A stretch of 58,553 bases of DNA, from assembly GCA_028706295.1 (NCBI GenBank), contig JAQWBQ010000017.1, positions 1 to 58,553 on the forward strand, in the 5' to 3' direction. The DNA is from Bacteroidales bacterium. Its GTDB lineage: Bacteria > Bacteroidota > Bacteroidia > Bacteroidales > FEN-979. Position numbers and translations under genes: made by a program. Positions 16,127-25,356 of the stretch are shown here, in pieces. Below the pieces are notes generated by a model that saw nothing but the letters and a program-made list of their open reading frames with translations, ran no database searches and was not told the DNA's origin. The stretch's first letter is position 1. Each line of letters begins with the position of its first letter.

Positions 16127-18814
16127 ATGCGACGATCCCTGTTATTGTTACTCCTGTTTGCTGCCACGTTTCCCGTTTTAAGCCAGACCATCCTGTTGAA
16201 AAAGCAGCAGGAATGTGTGTTTCGCGTGCCCTGGAAACCCCGTGAAACGGGATTGTATTCCAATTCCAATATCATCGTGCGGGAGATCGCGAAGTCGACG
16301 CTGAAGGAACCGTCGAAGGTTGGGATCTATTTCAGCTGCCAAATAGGTGTTGCCATTTCCCGGACCCAGGGTCAGACCAGGCTTGTAATAGGACTGTCGG
16401 ATAAGCATGTTACGGGTGATTGCACGTTCAGGACCTTTCCACTTGAAGATGTGCTGAAAACCTCGCGGGTTGCCTTACGCATCCGGATTGCAAGCAGGGA
16501 GGATACCTCCGGTTACTCCGAAATGGCTTTGCGGGATCTGCCGATTCATCCCGATGATACCCTGCTCGCGACCTGTTCGCTATCATCCTACAACCCGGAA
16601 ATTGATACCCTTTTGCTTGTCAGTCCTGAGTTTTTTTACGACAGTTTAGCCCTGAATGCATTTTCAGAGCGACTGGATCTGATAAACGACTATTATGCTT
16701 CGGTTGCCATGCTCGATTCAGTCAACCTGTTTTCAGGGAGTGTTGATTTTGCTGATCCTATGAGGCTGCCCTACCATTTTTTTGAAGTTTCAGAGGTTAA
16801 CAACGTCATCAGGCAGATCGCCAGCCGCAATTTCAGCGGAAAATTATTAACCGGTGGATATGATCCGGCGGGTTTGGAAGAGAAATGGTCCCGGGAAAGA
16901 AAGCATACTTTAAGTCTGACTTACACCCTTGGAGACCACCTGGATTTGTCCACCGTTAAAGGCTGGAGTGGGGATATGGATTCGTTGTCAACTTTTTTTG
17001 TCGACCGGATCCTTTCTTATGTTCGCCGGTCGAAGCAAATGGATCACCTGTACGGAAAGATCTATCAGGATTTTCTTGAGTTGTATGAAGTCGGCGATAC
17101 AGGCCGGGATCCCGTTTACGATTTGCCGCGGCTCCTGAATAACATGTTTCCGGATGCTGCCAAGGATACGTTGCCGGGTTATTTCCTGAAGCATCTGAAC
17201 GGGGCCTATGTCGGGACGGCTTTGGGATTGATGGGTGCCAAACGTTTCGCTGAAGCGTTTACCCTGTTGGCACACGGGCGGCGGGTGACAGAACTAATCA
17301 AACCGGATCTCCGGGATACCGCATTTGATCAGCTCCAGGTCGCAGCAGCGGAGGGTATTCTTAGTTCTTATGCCGGTATTGCAGCCACATGCATTCAATC
17401 GGAAATGTACCAGATGGCCGACGCGTATCTTTTAAAGGCAGGCGAATATTTGTCGCAGAACCGGCGGTTCATCCGCTCCGATTCAGTTTATCGTTCGGTT
17501 TATGCCTCCCTGTTTTTTAAAAGAAATTCGGATTGTGACCGGCTTTTGGCAGCCCGGCAGTTCCGGGACGCGCTCGAATGTTACCGCGATTTTGAATCGC
17601 TATACACTCCCCGTGAAGTCTCAATCATCCGGGAACAGTTGCTTGAAAAAAAACGGGAGGCCATCCGGGGTGTCGCGGTAAGGCAACTCAGCGATCTTGA
17701 CAGGGCCCTGAAGGATCAGGAGCATGACAAGTCGTTACTGATCTACGACAGTCTGATGATACTTGTACTGGATTTGCCGGAAGATTCCCCATTGCGGCAT
17801 GCCCCTGACGCTCAGGCTGCAGTGATCGCTCATATCCGGTATCAGCGGTTATTCCTGACCGGATCGCTGGCGGTTGAGAACGGCCGGTTCACCCTTGGTG
17901 TCGACAGGCTTCAGAAGGCGCGGACGCTTGCGGACCGTTACCGGTTTGATCCCGACCCTGATTTTGATTCGGTTTATCGCATCGCTTTGCGGAACTATTT
18001 GCTGGTACGGTTATCCGGCGCTCAAAGGCATATCTGGTCCAATGATTTTGATTCAGCGTTTTATCAGCTACAGGTTATCCGGGATGAAGCGACCCGAAAC
18101 CACCTGGAGAATGAAGAAGGCCTGGCAAAGGCGTTCCAGCGGTTCGGTCAGAAGATCTCCGACCAGAAATGCAGGATCCACCATGATTCGTTGGATTTAT
18201 GTGTGATCCGGGCTGACCGGTGTATCGCACTGAAAAATTACAGGGGGGCGATCGCCTATCTCGATGATGCATTAAAACTGGCCGGGCAGCGGACCGATTG
18301 CAACACGGATGTCAGGGCCGTCAGGGATACGCTGGAAAAGTACTGTTGGGCGGGTCTTTACCAGCAACGACTGGCGGAAATTGATTCCTATGTTGCCGCA
18401 GGTGCTTATATGGAAGCAATCAGCAGACTCGAAGAGAACGACAGGCTATACGTCAGCAAAAGGATCGACCGGGCAGGGATCGGCCAGGAAGGGATTTACG
18501 AGTATATAAGCCGACGGTTAAATCCCTACCTGACTTTGGAAGCTGTCACCTATTTCACCGGTCACGGAGCAGGGAAGGAGGCCCTGCGTTTTTTACACCT
18601 GCTGAAGATCCAGAATTTCAGGGCTGATGAATGCGTTAAAGCCCAGGAATTATGTGCCAGGACAACGGCCCGTGAAGATTTTTACCGGAATCCGCTTGCA
18701 GATCCCGGAACGCAATCTGCTGACTATACAACCAATGACAAATGGTATACGGTCTTTAAAAAAACCTACCTGGAAGAATGGACGCAATTAAAAAAAGTGT
18801 CAAATCAAAAGTGA
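16127..18814 (+). CDS. large secreted protein, uncharacterised, helical repeats
   Basis: An 895-residue protein with a signal peptide (about 1-19, ending VLSQ). The first ~230 residues are beta-rich; the remaining ~650 are mostly helical with irregular repeats of 35-45 residues, resembling divergent TPR/SEL-type solenoids (for example around 420-450, 470-490, 600-620 and 700-730). Ten or more cysteines are scattered in the helical part, unusual for a periplasmic protein. There is no lipobox, T9SS tail or membrane segment after the signal. I recognise no family and assign no function. It is divergent from the porin gene, with its own good promoter. Confidence 0.7.
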   Translation: MRRSLLLLLLFAATFPVLSQTILLKKQQECVFRVPWKPRETGLYSNSNIIVREIAKSTLKEPSKVGIYFSCQIGVAISRTQGQTRLVIGLSDKHVTGDCTFRTFPLEDVLKTSRVALRIRIASREDTSGYSEMALRDLPIHPDDTLLATCSLSSYNPEIDTLLLVSPEFFYDSLALNAFSERLDLINDYYASVAMLDSVNLFSGSVDFADPMRLPYHFFEVSEVNNVIRQIASRNFSGKLLTGGYDPAGLEEKWSRERKHTLSLTYTLGDHLDLSTVKGWSGDMDSLSTFFVDRILSYVRRSKQMDHLYGKIYQDFLELYEVGDTGRDPVYDLPRLLNNMFPDAAKDTLPGYFLKHLNGAYVGTALGLMGAKRFAEAFTLLAHGRRVTELIKPDLRDTAFDQLQVAAAEGILSSYAGIAATCIQSEMYQMADAYLLKAGEYLSQNRRFIRSDSVYRSVYASLFFKRNSDCDRLLAARQFRDALECYRDFESLYTPREVSIIREQLLEKKREAIRGVAVRQLSDLDRALKDQEHDKSLLIYDSLMILVLDLPEDSPLRHAPDAQAAVIAHIRYQRLFLTGSLAVENGRFTLGVDRLQKARTLADRYRFDPDPDFDSVYRIALRNYLLVRLSGAQRHIWSNDFDSAFYQLQVIRDEATRNHLENEEGLAKAFQRFGQKISDQKCRIHHDSLDLCVIRADRCIALKNYRGAIAYLDDALKLAGQRTDCNTDVRAVRDTLEKYCWAGLYQQRLAEIDSYVAAGAYMEAISRLEENDRLYVSKRIDRAGIGQEGIYEYISRRLNPYLTLEAVTYFTGHGAGKEALRFLHLLKIQNFRADECVKAQELCARTTAREDFYRNPLADPGTQSADYTTNDKWYTVFKKTYLEEWTQLKKVSNQK

Positions 18815-18849
18815 TTCAAGGGCTATAAACATTCCGATCGGTCACAGCC

Positions 18850-18878
18850 GAACCGTTCAGTTAAACATCATACGGTTC
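18850..18878. terminator. possible terminator stem between convergent genes
   Basis: GAACCGT (18850-18856) and ACGGTTC (18872-18878) can pair in the short gap between the plus-strand gene ending at 18814 and the minus-strand amylase ending at 18879. The loop is 15 nt and there is no strong T-run, so confidence is low. Confidence 0.35.
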
Positions 18879-20243
18879 TCAAAGTTTTTCGCAGACCAGG
18901 TATTCCCAGGGTTTCAGGGTCAGTTTCTCACCTTCGGGAAATGTTCTTGTCTCATTCGAAAATATTTCGCGATAATTTCCGGTTCCTCCGCCCGTTTGAA
19001 GGGTGATGGTGCGGTCGGTGCCGGTAAGGTTCATAATCACCAGTAGCTCCTGATCAGGCAATTGCCTTTTGAATGCATAAACTGCTTTATCGTCGGAGGT
19101 ATTTACCCGGATCAGCTTTCCCCCGGTGCTGTCAGCAGCCAGGAGATTGCCTTTTTTCTTAAGCTGTGCCAGCCGGGCATAAAACGAAGCGAGCCGGTAT
19201 CCGCCCCAGGGAACGCTGTCCTTGTCGAAGAACTTTAATCGTTTATTCATGGCCGATTCCTGTCCTGTATAAATCAGCGGCATCCCGGGGAAGGTGAAGG
19301 TGAGTACCGCGAAAGTCTGGGCGCCGGCACCCATCCGTTCGAATTCGGTACCGTTCCAGGAGTTTTCATCATGATTGCTTGTGAAGCGCATCCGGATGGC
19401 ATCGGGCCGGTATTTTTTAGTTTCCTTAGCCCAAAGGGTGTCGATCTGATCGGCCGATTTCTTTCCCTGGGCGATCTGGTTCATCAGGTGGTGGAGGTCC
19501 CATGAATAGCTTGCATCAAAATAGCCGCTGTCGTGGATCTTTGGTGTTTCTTCCTCGGCAAGCATAAACACGGGTTTAACCCTTTTAATCCTGGGTATGG
19601 CTTCATGCCAGAAGGAGACCGGCAACATTCCGGCCACATCGCAACGAAACCCATCAATATCGTATTTTCTGACCCAATAGATCATCGCGTCGGTCATGAA
19701 TTTACGCAAACCAGGTTGGGAATAGTCCAACCCGGCCACATCGGTCCAGTCGGGCACGGGTGAAATGATTTTACCGGTCGAATCTTTTTTATACCAGTCG
19801 GGGTGCCTGGAGATCAGGCTGTTGTCCCATGAGGTATGGTTGGCGACCCAGTCGATGATCACTTTCATGCCGAGTTCATGGGCCTTATTTACCAGGATGA
19901 CCAGGTCTTTGTCTGTTCCGAACTCAGGATTTACTGCAAGGTAGTCCCTTACGGCATAGTAGCTTCCGAGAGATCCTTTCCGGTTGGAAGCTCCGATTGG
20001 GTGAACCGGCATCAGCCAGAGAATATCGACTCCGAGCCGTTCCAGTCGCGGAAGCTCCCCGGTAAGGGCTTTAAAAGTGCCTTCCCGGGTGAATTGCCGG
20101 ATATTGACCTCGTAGATCACTGCATTTTTTGCCCACTCCACATGGGCTGCCGGATTCATGACAACAGGCTTGTCGGGGGCATTGCAGCTCAGGATTCCGA
20201 GCATCAGGATTGCTGATAAAGCAAGGGTCATTTTCATTTTCAT
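18879..20243 (-). CDS. GH13 alpha-amylase family lipoprotein
   Basis: A 454-residue glycoside hydrolase family 13 enzyme, anchored as a lipoprotein (lipobox LGILSC, C20). The barrel starts with AVIYEVNIRQFTREGTFKAL and shows all catalytic residues: region I DWVANH, nucleophile D202 in GFRCDVAG, acid/base E230 in MLAEEE, and D292 in SNHDEN. A small C-terminal beta domain ends the chain. It is compact, with no carbohydrate-binding module. It should hydrolyse alpha-1,4-glucan or maltodextrin at the outer or inner membrane surface. It is the last gene of the minus-strand glucan operon, 129 nt after the larger GH13 gene; that gap contains an AAGCGCTT palindrome at 20276-20283. Confidence 0.92.
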   Translation of the reverse strand: MKMKMTLALSAILMLGILSCNAPDKPVVMNPAAHVEWAKNAVIYEVNIRQFTREGTFKALTGELPRLERLGVDILWLMPVHPIGASNRKGSLGSYYAVRDYLAVNPEFGTDKDLVILVNKAHELGMKVIIDWVANHTSWDNSLISRHPDWYKKDSTGKIISPVPDWTDVAGLDYSQPGLRKFMTDAMIYWVRKYDIDGFRCDVAGMLPVSFWHEAIPRIKRVKPVFMLAEEETPKIHDSGYFDASYSWDLHHLMNQIAQGKKSADQIDTLWAKETKKYRPDAIRMRFTSNHDENSWNGTEFERMGAGAQTFAVLTFTFPGMPLIYTGQESAMNKRLKFFDKDSVPWGGYRLASFYARLAQLKKKGNLLAADSTGGKLIRVNTSDDKAVYAFKRQLPDQELLVIMNLTGTDRTITLQTGGGTGNYREIFSNETRTFPEGEKLTLKPWEYLVCEKL

Positions 20244-20372
20244 CTGCTATAATTTTGATTCACTTACATTTTTCAAAGCGCTTATCATCGAATTTTCCAT
20301 TATCCTGATCAGGTTCCCGGATAAAGGTCAACCTGAATGTTCGTGATTTTCACTACACCAGTCAATGTGCGG

Positions 20373-22757
20373 TCAGTAAGTCAGGATTTCAAAGGAATTC
20401 CCGGGTAACGTCATCTTTATTTTTCCTTCTTCCTGGGTATAAACCGTTCCCTGGAGCGGAAGGTACTTCAGATCCTGGTAACGTTCGGGGAGTTCAAATT
20501 CGATTTTCTTATTTGTACGCTCTTTGTTGAAGATCACGATAACGGCCTTGTCGAAATAGGAGCGCATATATACAAAAGTCCGGTCGCTGACTTTCAGGGT
20601 TTGAAAATCACCATAAACCAGGGCCAGGTTCCCACTGCGGAGATGTGCCAGTTTTGAGGTGATCTCTTTCAGGTGTGATTCCTGGGCGTTCAGGCTGTCG
20701 AACTTCATCATCCTGCGGTTGTCGGGGTCGCCGGCGCCAGGCATCCCGAACTCATCGCCGTAATAGATGACGGGAATACCCGGAATGGTCATGTTGAAGG
20801 CAATGAGTGAAGCCAGTTTCCGGTACCCGATGGTGTCCTTTACCTGAATGTCGCGTTTCCATCCGGCATCCGATTCGTTTTCCCCGAAGTTCAGGGCACC
20901 GCTTGCAAAGGAAATAAAACGCGACATATCCTGGTTTCCGGTGATATTTCCCATCAGATTATGTTCCCCGAAATAGTTGAAACTTTGCTGGAGGGAGTAA
21001 TTCAGTTCGCGGAAGGAGGTATTGTCGGATGCGAAGGAATTTTTGGCATCCCAATAAAGGTTGAATTCAAATTGCGCATCTAGCATACCCGGATTGATAT
21101 AACTTGCAATCAACTCCCGGCTCCCGAAAGTCTCGCCGATCTGGTATATGCCCCTTCCTTCGGGAACGGTAACCTCTTTGTTCAGTTTTTGATTTAAAAG
21201 CCTCCAGTAGCTCTCCGGCACATGCTTCGCGGCGTCGTGCCTGAATCCGTCGATTTTGTATTCCCGGATCCAGAATGTTGCTGAATCGGAAACCATTTCA
21301 GCCACTTCGGGTTTTGTGAGGTCGAATGTAGGAAGGAAGATGTCGAACCAGGTGGTAAGCCGCTGTTCGTCGAAAAGCCTGATATTTTTCTTTTTTCCGG
21401 GAAGATCAACCGAAGTGATCCAGTCGGGGTGTGCTGTGAGAGGCGGATAATCCTGGTGGACATGATGTGATACAAAATCAAGGATCACGTTCATGCCCTT
21501 GCCATGCGCTTCCATGACCATTTTATTCAGGGCCTTGGAATCTCCGAAGCGATTGTCGATGGTTGTCAGTGTGATCGGCCAGTAGCCATGATACCCCGAA
21601 AATTTGCGGTGCGGGGCCGGATATTCCACGAATCCGAGGAGCGGGTTCTGGGTGATCGGTGAAATCCAGAGGGTGTTGACTCCCAGATTCGAGAAGTAAC
21701 CGTCTTCAATGGTCCGGGTGATACCGGCAATATCACCGCCCATATAGTTAACCTTAGGATCGATTTCGGGATCCTTCACCGGCTGATCGATTTCCTTATC
21801 GCCATTCCTGAAGCGATCGACCATCAGGAAGTACATGATCATGGATTCGCGATCGGTCCGCGACAGTTTTACGGGATCCGACAGAACTTTACCATTTTGC
21901 AGCGGTACCAGTATTTCGTTTGAGATGCCTGCTTTATTATAAGCCCATGCACGGATGTAACTCCGGTCGAATTCTCTCGCTTTTCTGGGAATAGTAACGG
22001 TAATTCCCGCGCTGTCGAGGCTCCAGAAATCTTTGCCCAGCAGGTGGTTTTCCCAGTAAATGAAAACGGAGTCAATCTTGTTCCTAACGCCGATCACGAA
22101 AGAACGGCGTTCGGCTTTCGATGTGAAAAGTACCGGTAAATTAGCTGTATTCAGATTCCCTACCGTAAGAATTGAATTGTATCCGCCTGAAACGACGAAG
22201 GCCGAATCGGGGTTGGTCGGATCGGTGTGCCATTTCCCGTCGAGGATCAGTTTGTACTGGTACTTTCCGGGAAAGAGGTCCAGATCGATGATCCATTTGT
22301 TGTCCTTCTGGAACATGTATCCCTGGGCGGGATTCCAGTCATTCATCTGGCCTGCGATCTGTACCCGTTTGTATTTTTTATTTTTCGGATCGAAGGTAAA
22401 CCAGAACCGGGTTTTGGTCGTCTTTTCGAGGAGTAGAGAATATGGGAATCCCTCGGACCAGATTGTCAGCGTCGACAACCGCGGGAAGTCGCGGGTGGTG
22501 GGCTTGATGGTCAACCGTGCCGAGTCGGCCGACATGGTCACCGATAGGGTAGGATCGGCGGTCATGGAATCAATTTTACCGGGACGCTGCAGGAAATCGG
22601 CAAGCTCAACCACGGTGGAATCGTAGTTGATGAGGATGGGCGATGCCAGCTTCAGCATCCGGGGATTTTTTGATACCGGCACATCATCATTGGATTTGCA
22701 ACCCGCAATCAACGCGGTCATCAGGATGGCCGTGAAAAAGAGATAAACGTTTTTCAT
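20373..22757 (-). CDS. GH13 lipoprotein with glycogen-binding (CBM48-like) domain
   Basis: A 794-residue lipoprotein (lipobox LIAGC, C20). Order: N-terminal beta region (25-110); CBM48/AMPK-like glycogen-binding fold (about 115-200, with VQIAGQMNDWNP and FPGKYQYKLILDG); a further beta domain (205-290); GH13 barrel (about 300-700); C-terminal beta domain. Catalytic residues are present: D508 (GFRHDAAKH), E542 (QIGETF), D610 (GNQDMSRF). Two usually invariant neighbours differ: region I reads DFVSHH instead of DxxxNH, and region IV reads NQD instead of NHD. It resembles cyclomaltodextrinase/neopullulanase-type enzymes acting on branched glucans. It lies 34 nt downstream of the esterase in the glucan operon. 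Confidence 0.92.
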   Translation of the reverse strand: MKNVYLFFTAILMTALIAGCKSNDDVPVSKNPRMLKLASPILINYDSTVVELADFLQRPGKIDSMTADPTLSVTMSADSARLTIKPTTRDFPRLSTLTIWSEGFPYSLLLEKTTKTRFWFTFDPKNKKYKRVQIAGQMNDWNPAQGYMFQKDNKWIIDLDLFPGKYQYKLILDGKWHTDPTNPDSAFVVSGGYNSILTVGNLNTANLPVLFTSKAERRSFVIGVRNKIDSVFIYWENHLLGKDFWSLDSAGITVTIPRKAREFDRSYIRAWAYNKAGISNEILVPLQNGKVLSDPVKLSRTDRESMIMYFLMVDRFRNGDKEIDQPVKDPEIDPKVNYMGGDIAGITRTIEDGYFSNLGVNTLWISPITQNPLLGFVEYPAPHRKFSGYHGYWPITLTTIDNRFGDSKALNKMVMEAHGKGMNVILDFVSHHVHQDYPPLTAHPDWITSVDLPGKKKNIRLFDEQRLTTWFDIFLPTFDLTKPEVAEMVSDSATFWIREYKIDGFRHDAAKHVPESYWRLLNQKLNKEVTVPEGRGIYQIGETFGSRELIASYINPGMLDAQFEFNLYWDAKNSFASDNTSFRELNYSLQQSFNYFGEHNLMGNITGNQDMSRFISFASGALNFGENESDAGWKRDIQVKDTIGYRKLASLIAFNMTIPGIPVIYYGDEFGMPGAGDPDNRRMMKFDSLNAQESHLKEITSKLAHLRSGNLALVYGDFQTLKVSDRTFVYMRSYFDKAVIVIFNKERTNKKIEFELPERYQDLKYLPLQGTVYTQEEGKIKMTLPGNSFEILTY

Positions 22758-22791
22758 AAGATTGATTTTATGTTTGTTTGTTGATCATAGA

Positions 22792-24030
22792 TCATTTGGA
22801 ATCGGTTATGTACGGAAAAAACCGGATCAGGGGGAGCCGAAGATGACCCATCCAGTTTCCCCAACTGTGTCCTTCATGCCATTCATGGAACTCCAAAGGG
22901 TAATTTTTGGATTCCAGAATGTTTTTCAGATTACGCACCAGCGGGATCAGTTCCTCAATGTCGTAAGTGCCTAAGTCAAGATAAAAATTAAGGGGAAGTT
23001 TGGGAAGATTTCTCAGGGATTGGCTGATCGCCGGGATGACATTGGAAGATTGCGCCCCCGCCATTCCGAAAACCTCCGGGTGTTTCACGCTGATGTACAG
23101 GGCAATGTTCCCGCCGTTGGATGCCCCGATCATAGCCCTTTTTGAAGGGTCTTTGGAAGTGTGGAACCGGGCGTCGATTGCAGGCATCAACTCGTGGGTG
23201 ATAAAGGTGGTGAACAGATTTATTTTATCTCCTGAGTATTCTGCAGTCCGGTCAACCGGTGGAACAAAAACCGCGATAACCGTAGTAATGAGCCGTTTGG
23301 CGATGAGATAATCGAGAATATTCCGGGCATTGCACAGAGATATGTAATCGGTTCCGTCGTGAAATAATACCAGAGGATAACTGGTTCCGGATTGCGGATA
23401 GCCTGCCGGAAGGTATATTTTTACTTCCCGGGTGTTACCCAAGCCGGCGCTGAAGCAGGTGGTGTCAATCAGGGTGCCGTGCGGGATGGTTGAATCAAAG
23501 AAGATTTCCGGAGGAGGATGATACCCTGGCATTCTGAGTTCGGAATTCGGGCCGAACCCGCTCATACAGGTCAGCGGATTCTTTGGATCCAGGTTCCAGT
23601 CGGAGCCATTGGTCACGAATTTGTAATCGAGGCGGGCATCGGTGGGATAGAAGGTCGTGTAATACCATAAATGCGTTCCCTGGATACAGGTCAGGCTTTG
23701 ACTGGGCTTATATCCTGTCACATCGCCCGAAAGGGCCACCGACCGGGCAGGGTTGTTATAGATGAAATGAACCGCCGAATCGTTTTCAAGAAAGGGCATT
23801 GAAGGCACAGAATTGACAAAACTGTCGGCGATGGCCTGTCGCCGGGATTCAGGAAGCGATCCGATACGGTTGATCAGTTCCTGAAAGGATTGGGATCTTG
23901 CAGGTGGCATCCAGATCACTGTCGAAAGGAGCATCAACGCAAAGACCCGGGCAGAACGGCCCGTAAAGATTTTGCGGCGGTTCCATCGGTCAGTAGTAGG
24001 AATGTTTGTATGGAAACTTGTATTTTTCAT
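22792..24030 (-). CDS. secreted esterase-family protein with CBM48-like N-domain
   Basis: A 412-residue exported alpha/beta hydrolase of the enterochelin-esterase/putative-esterase family. A charged N-region of about 27 residues precedes a signal peptide (about 28-46, PARSQS). Residues 85-160 look like an early-set, glycogen-binding-like fold (SVALSGDVTGYKP, DARLDYKFVTNGSDWNLDP). The hydrolase domain has nucleophile S304 in GASNGG, probable D352 (LDLGTYD) and H388 (HEGHSWGNW). The gene overlaps the MFS transporter stop by 4 nt (ATGA), which fixes the start and indicates coupled translation. Within a glucan operon it may remove acyl groups or another ester from alpha-glucans; the substrate is not provable from sequence. 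Confidence 0.88.
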   Translation of the reverse strand: MKNTSFHTNIPTTDRWNRRKIFTGRSARVFALMLLSTVIWMPPARSQSFQELINRIGSLPESRRQAIADSFVNSVPSMPFLENDSAVHFIYNNPARSVALSGDVTGYKPSQSLTCIQGTHLWYYTTFYPTDARLDYKFVTNGSDWNLDPKNPLTCMSGFGPNSELRMPGYHPPPEIFFDSTIPHGTLIDTTCFSAGLGNTREVKIYLPAGYPQSGTSYPLVLFHDGTDYISLCNARNILDYLIAKRLITTVIAVFVPPVDRTAEYSGDKINLFTTFITHELMPAIDARFHTSKDPSKRAMIGASNGGNIALYISVKHPEVFGMAGAQSSNVIPAISQSLRNLPKLPLNFYLDLGTYDIEELIPLVRNLKNILESKNYPLEFHEWHEGHSWGNWMGHLRLPLIRFFPYITDSK

Positions 24031-25319
24031 TCCCGGGATGTTTTTTTCCGGCCTTCTCTGACGAAAAGCCAGAGGATTGCAGAAATGGCCAGGGAGAAGC
24101 CACTCATGATAAAGATGATGTTTTTATCCGCGGCATTTTTAATGATTGTCCCCAGCAGGGAGCTGGAGATCAGCTGGGGCAGTACCACCGAGAGGTTGAA
24201 GATGCCCATGAAGAAACCCATCCGGCTTTCATCCACTTTTTCCGACATGATGGCGAACGGCAGACTTACAACCGCTGCCCATCCGAAAGTGAGGATGCAC
24301 ATCATGGTATAAAGCAAAACAGCATTGTGTGCCCAGAGGACGATCCCGAAATACCCGATGGCCATAATGGCGACCATGGTGGCGTGGGTTTTGACCCTGC
24401 CGATCTTTTTACTCAGGGGTTCCAGCAAAAATGCGGGCCAGATCGAACCGATGGCATTCAGGATAAAGAACGACCAACCAATCATCTGTCCAAGATAGGC
24501 GTTCCGGTCCGGGACAGGTGTTCCGGGCGCTGACGCGAGTTTTTGCTCCAGGAAGGCGAACATGTAAACGAACATGGTCTGAATTCCAAGCCATGAAAAT
24601 CCGTGGGCGAAATAAAGTTTAAACAGTTCACCCCATTGGGTTTTGTGGTGGGTGGTTGATGATCCGCCGGCATTTTCCTTGCTTTTCCGGTCGTCGGCCT
24701 TTGTCAGATCCCGGGGTTCCTGGATAAAGAATAAGGGACCCAGTGAAAAAAACAGCACGATGATCACACCGGCATAGATCAGGAAATAATTACCGATCAG
24801 CGCTCCCATGAGATACGCACCGCTTCCGAACAGGTTCGAGATCGACTGCATCCAGGTGTAGCCCTTGGTGCGTGGTTGTCCTTCGGGTGTGACATCCGCG
24901 ATAATCGAACGGGTTGGGTTGAAGCTGATATTGATCGAGAGGTCGAGGGTGAGGGCAACGGTAATTGCGACGGCCATGACACTTCCGATACTAAAAAAGT
25001 TGTTGATGGTGTCGATGTTGGGCAGGGCAAAAATCATCAGCGAAGCGAGGATTCCGCCAATGATGATGAAAGGCCTCCTCCGGCCGCCCCAGAACCAGAC
25101 TTTGTCACTGATCAACCCGATAATGGGCTGGCCCAGGATTCCCGCGATGGGGCCGGCCGCCCAGACTATCCCGATCTGGTCGATCTCAAGGTGGTACTTC
25201 GTTCTCAGAATCCAGCTCAACACAGCGATCTGAATTGATAATGCAAATCCCATGGCCGTGCTTGGCAATCCCAGGATCACATAAAAAATGTTGGATAATT
25301 TTTTCTGGATGGACAACAT
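24027..25319 (-). CDS. MFS sugar transporter, SLC45-like (maltodextrin carrier 1)
   Basis: A 430-residue inner-membrane carrier with about twelve transmembrane helices. The loop between TM2 and TM3 reads GLISDKVWFWGGRRRPFII, the form of the conserved MFS loop seen in SLC45/sucrose-type and GPH-like disaccharide carriers. It should import maltose or maltodextrins with protons or sodium. The gene lies between the neopullulanase-like gene (37 nt upstream) and the esterase (4-nt overlap). A second transporter of the same type is encoded at 28773 in the same operon; the two are clearly different in sequence, so they are not a recent duplication. Confidence 0.9.
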   Translation of the reverse strand: MLSIQKKLSNIFYVILGLPSTAMGFALSIQIAVLSWILRTKYHLEIDQIGIVWAAGPIAGILGQPIIGLISDKVWFWGGRRRPFIIIGGILASLMIFALPNIDTINNFFSIGSVMAVAITVALTLDLSINISFNPTRSIIADVTPEGQPRTKGYTWMQSISNLFGSGAYLMGALIGNYFLIYAGVIIVLFFSLGPLFFIQEPRDLTKADDRKSKENAGGSSTTHHKTQWGELFKLYFAHGFSWLGIQTMFVYMFAFLEQKLASAPGTPVPDRNAYLGQMIGWSFFILNAIGSIWPAFLLEPLSKKIGRVKTHATMVAIMAIGYFGIVLWAHNAVLLYTMMCILTFGWAAVVSLPFAIMSEKVDESRMGFFMGIFNLSVVLPQLISSSLLGTIIKNAADKNIIFIMSGFSLAISAILWLFVREGRKKTSRE

Positions 25320-25356
25320 GGTGACGATTTACGATTTATGAAATTATACAGGGGTT

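Noticed and set aside
20276-20283. AAGCGCTT palindrome upstream of the small GH13 gene as a LacI-family operator.
   Set aside because: Eight bases occur by chance, the flanks do not extend the symmetry and no second copy was found in the operon.
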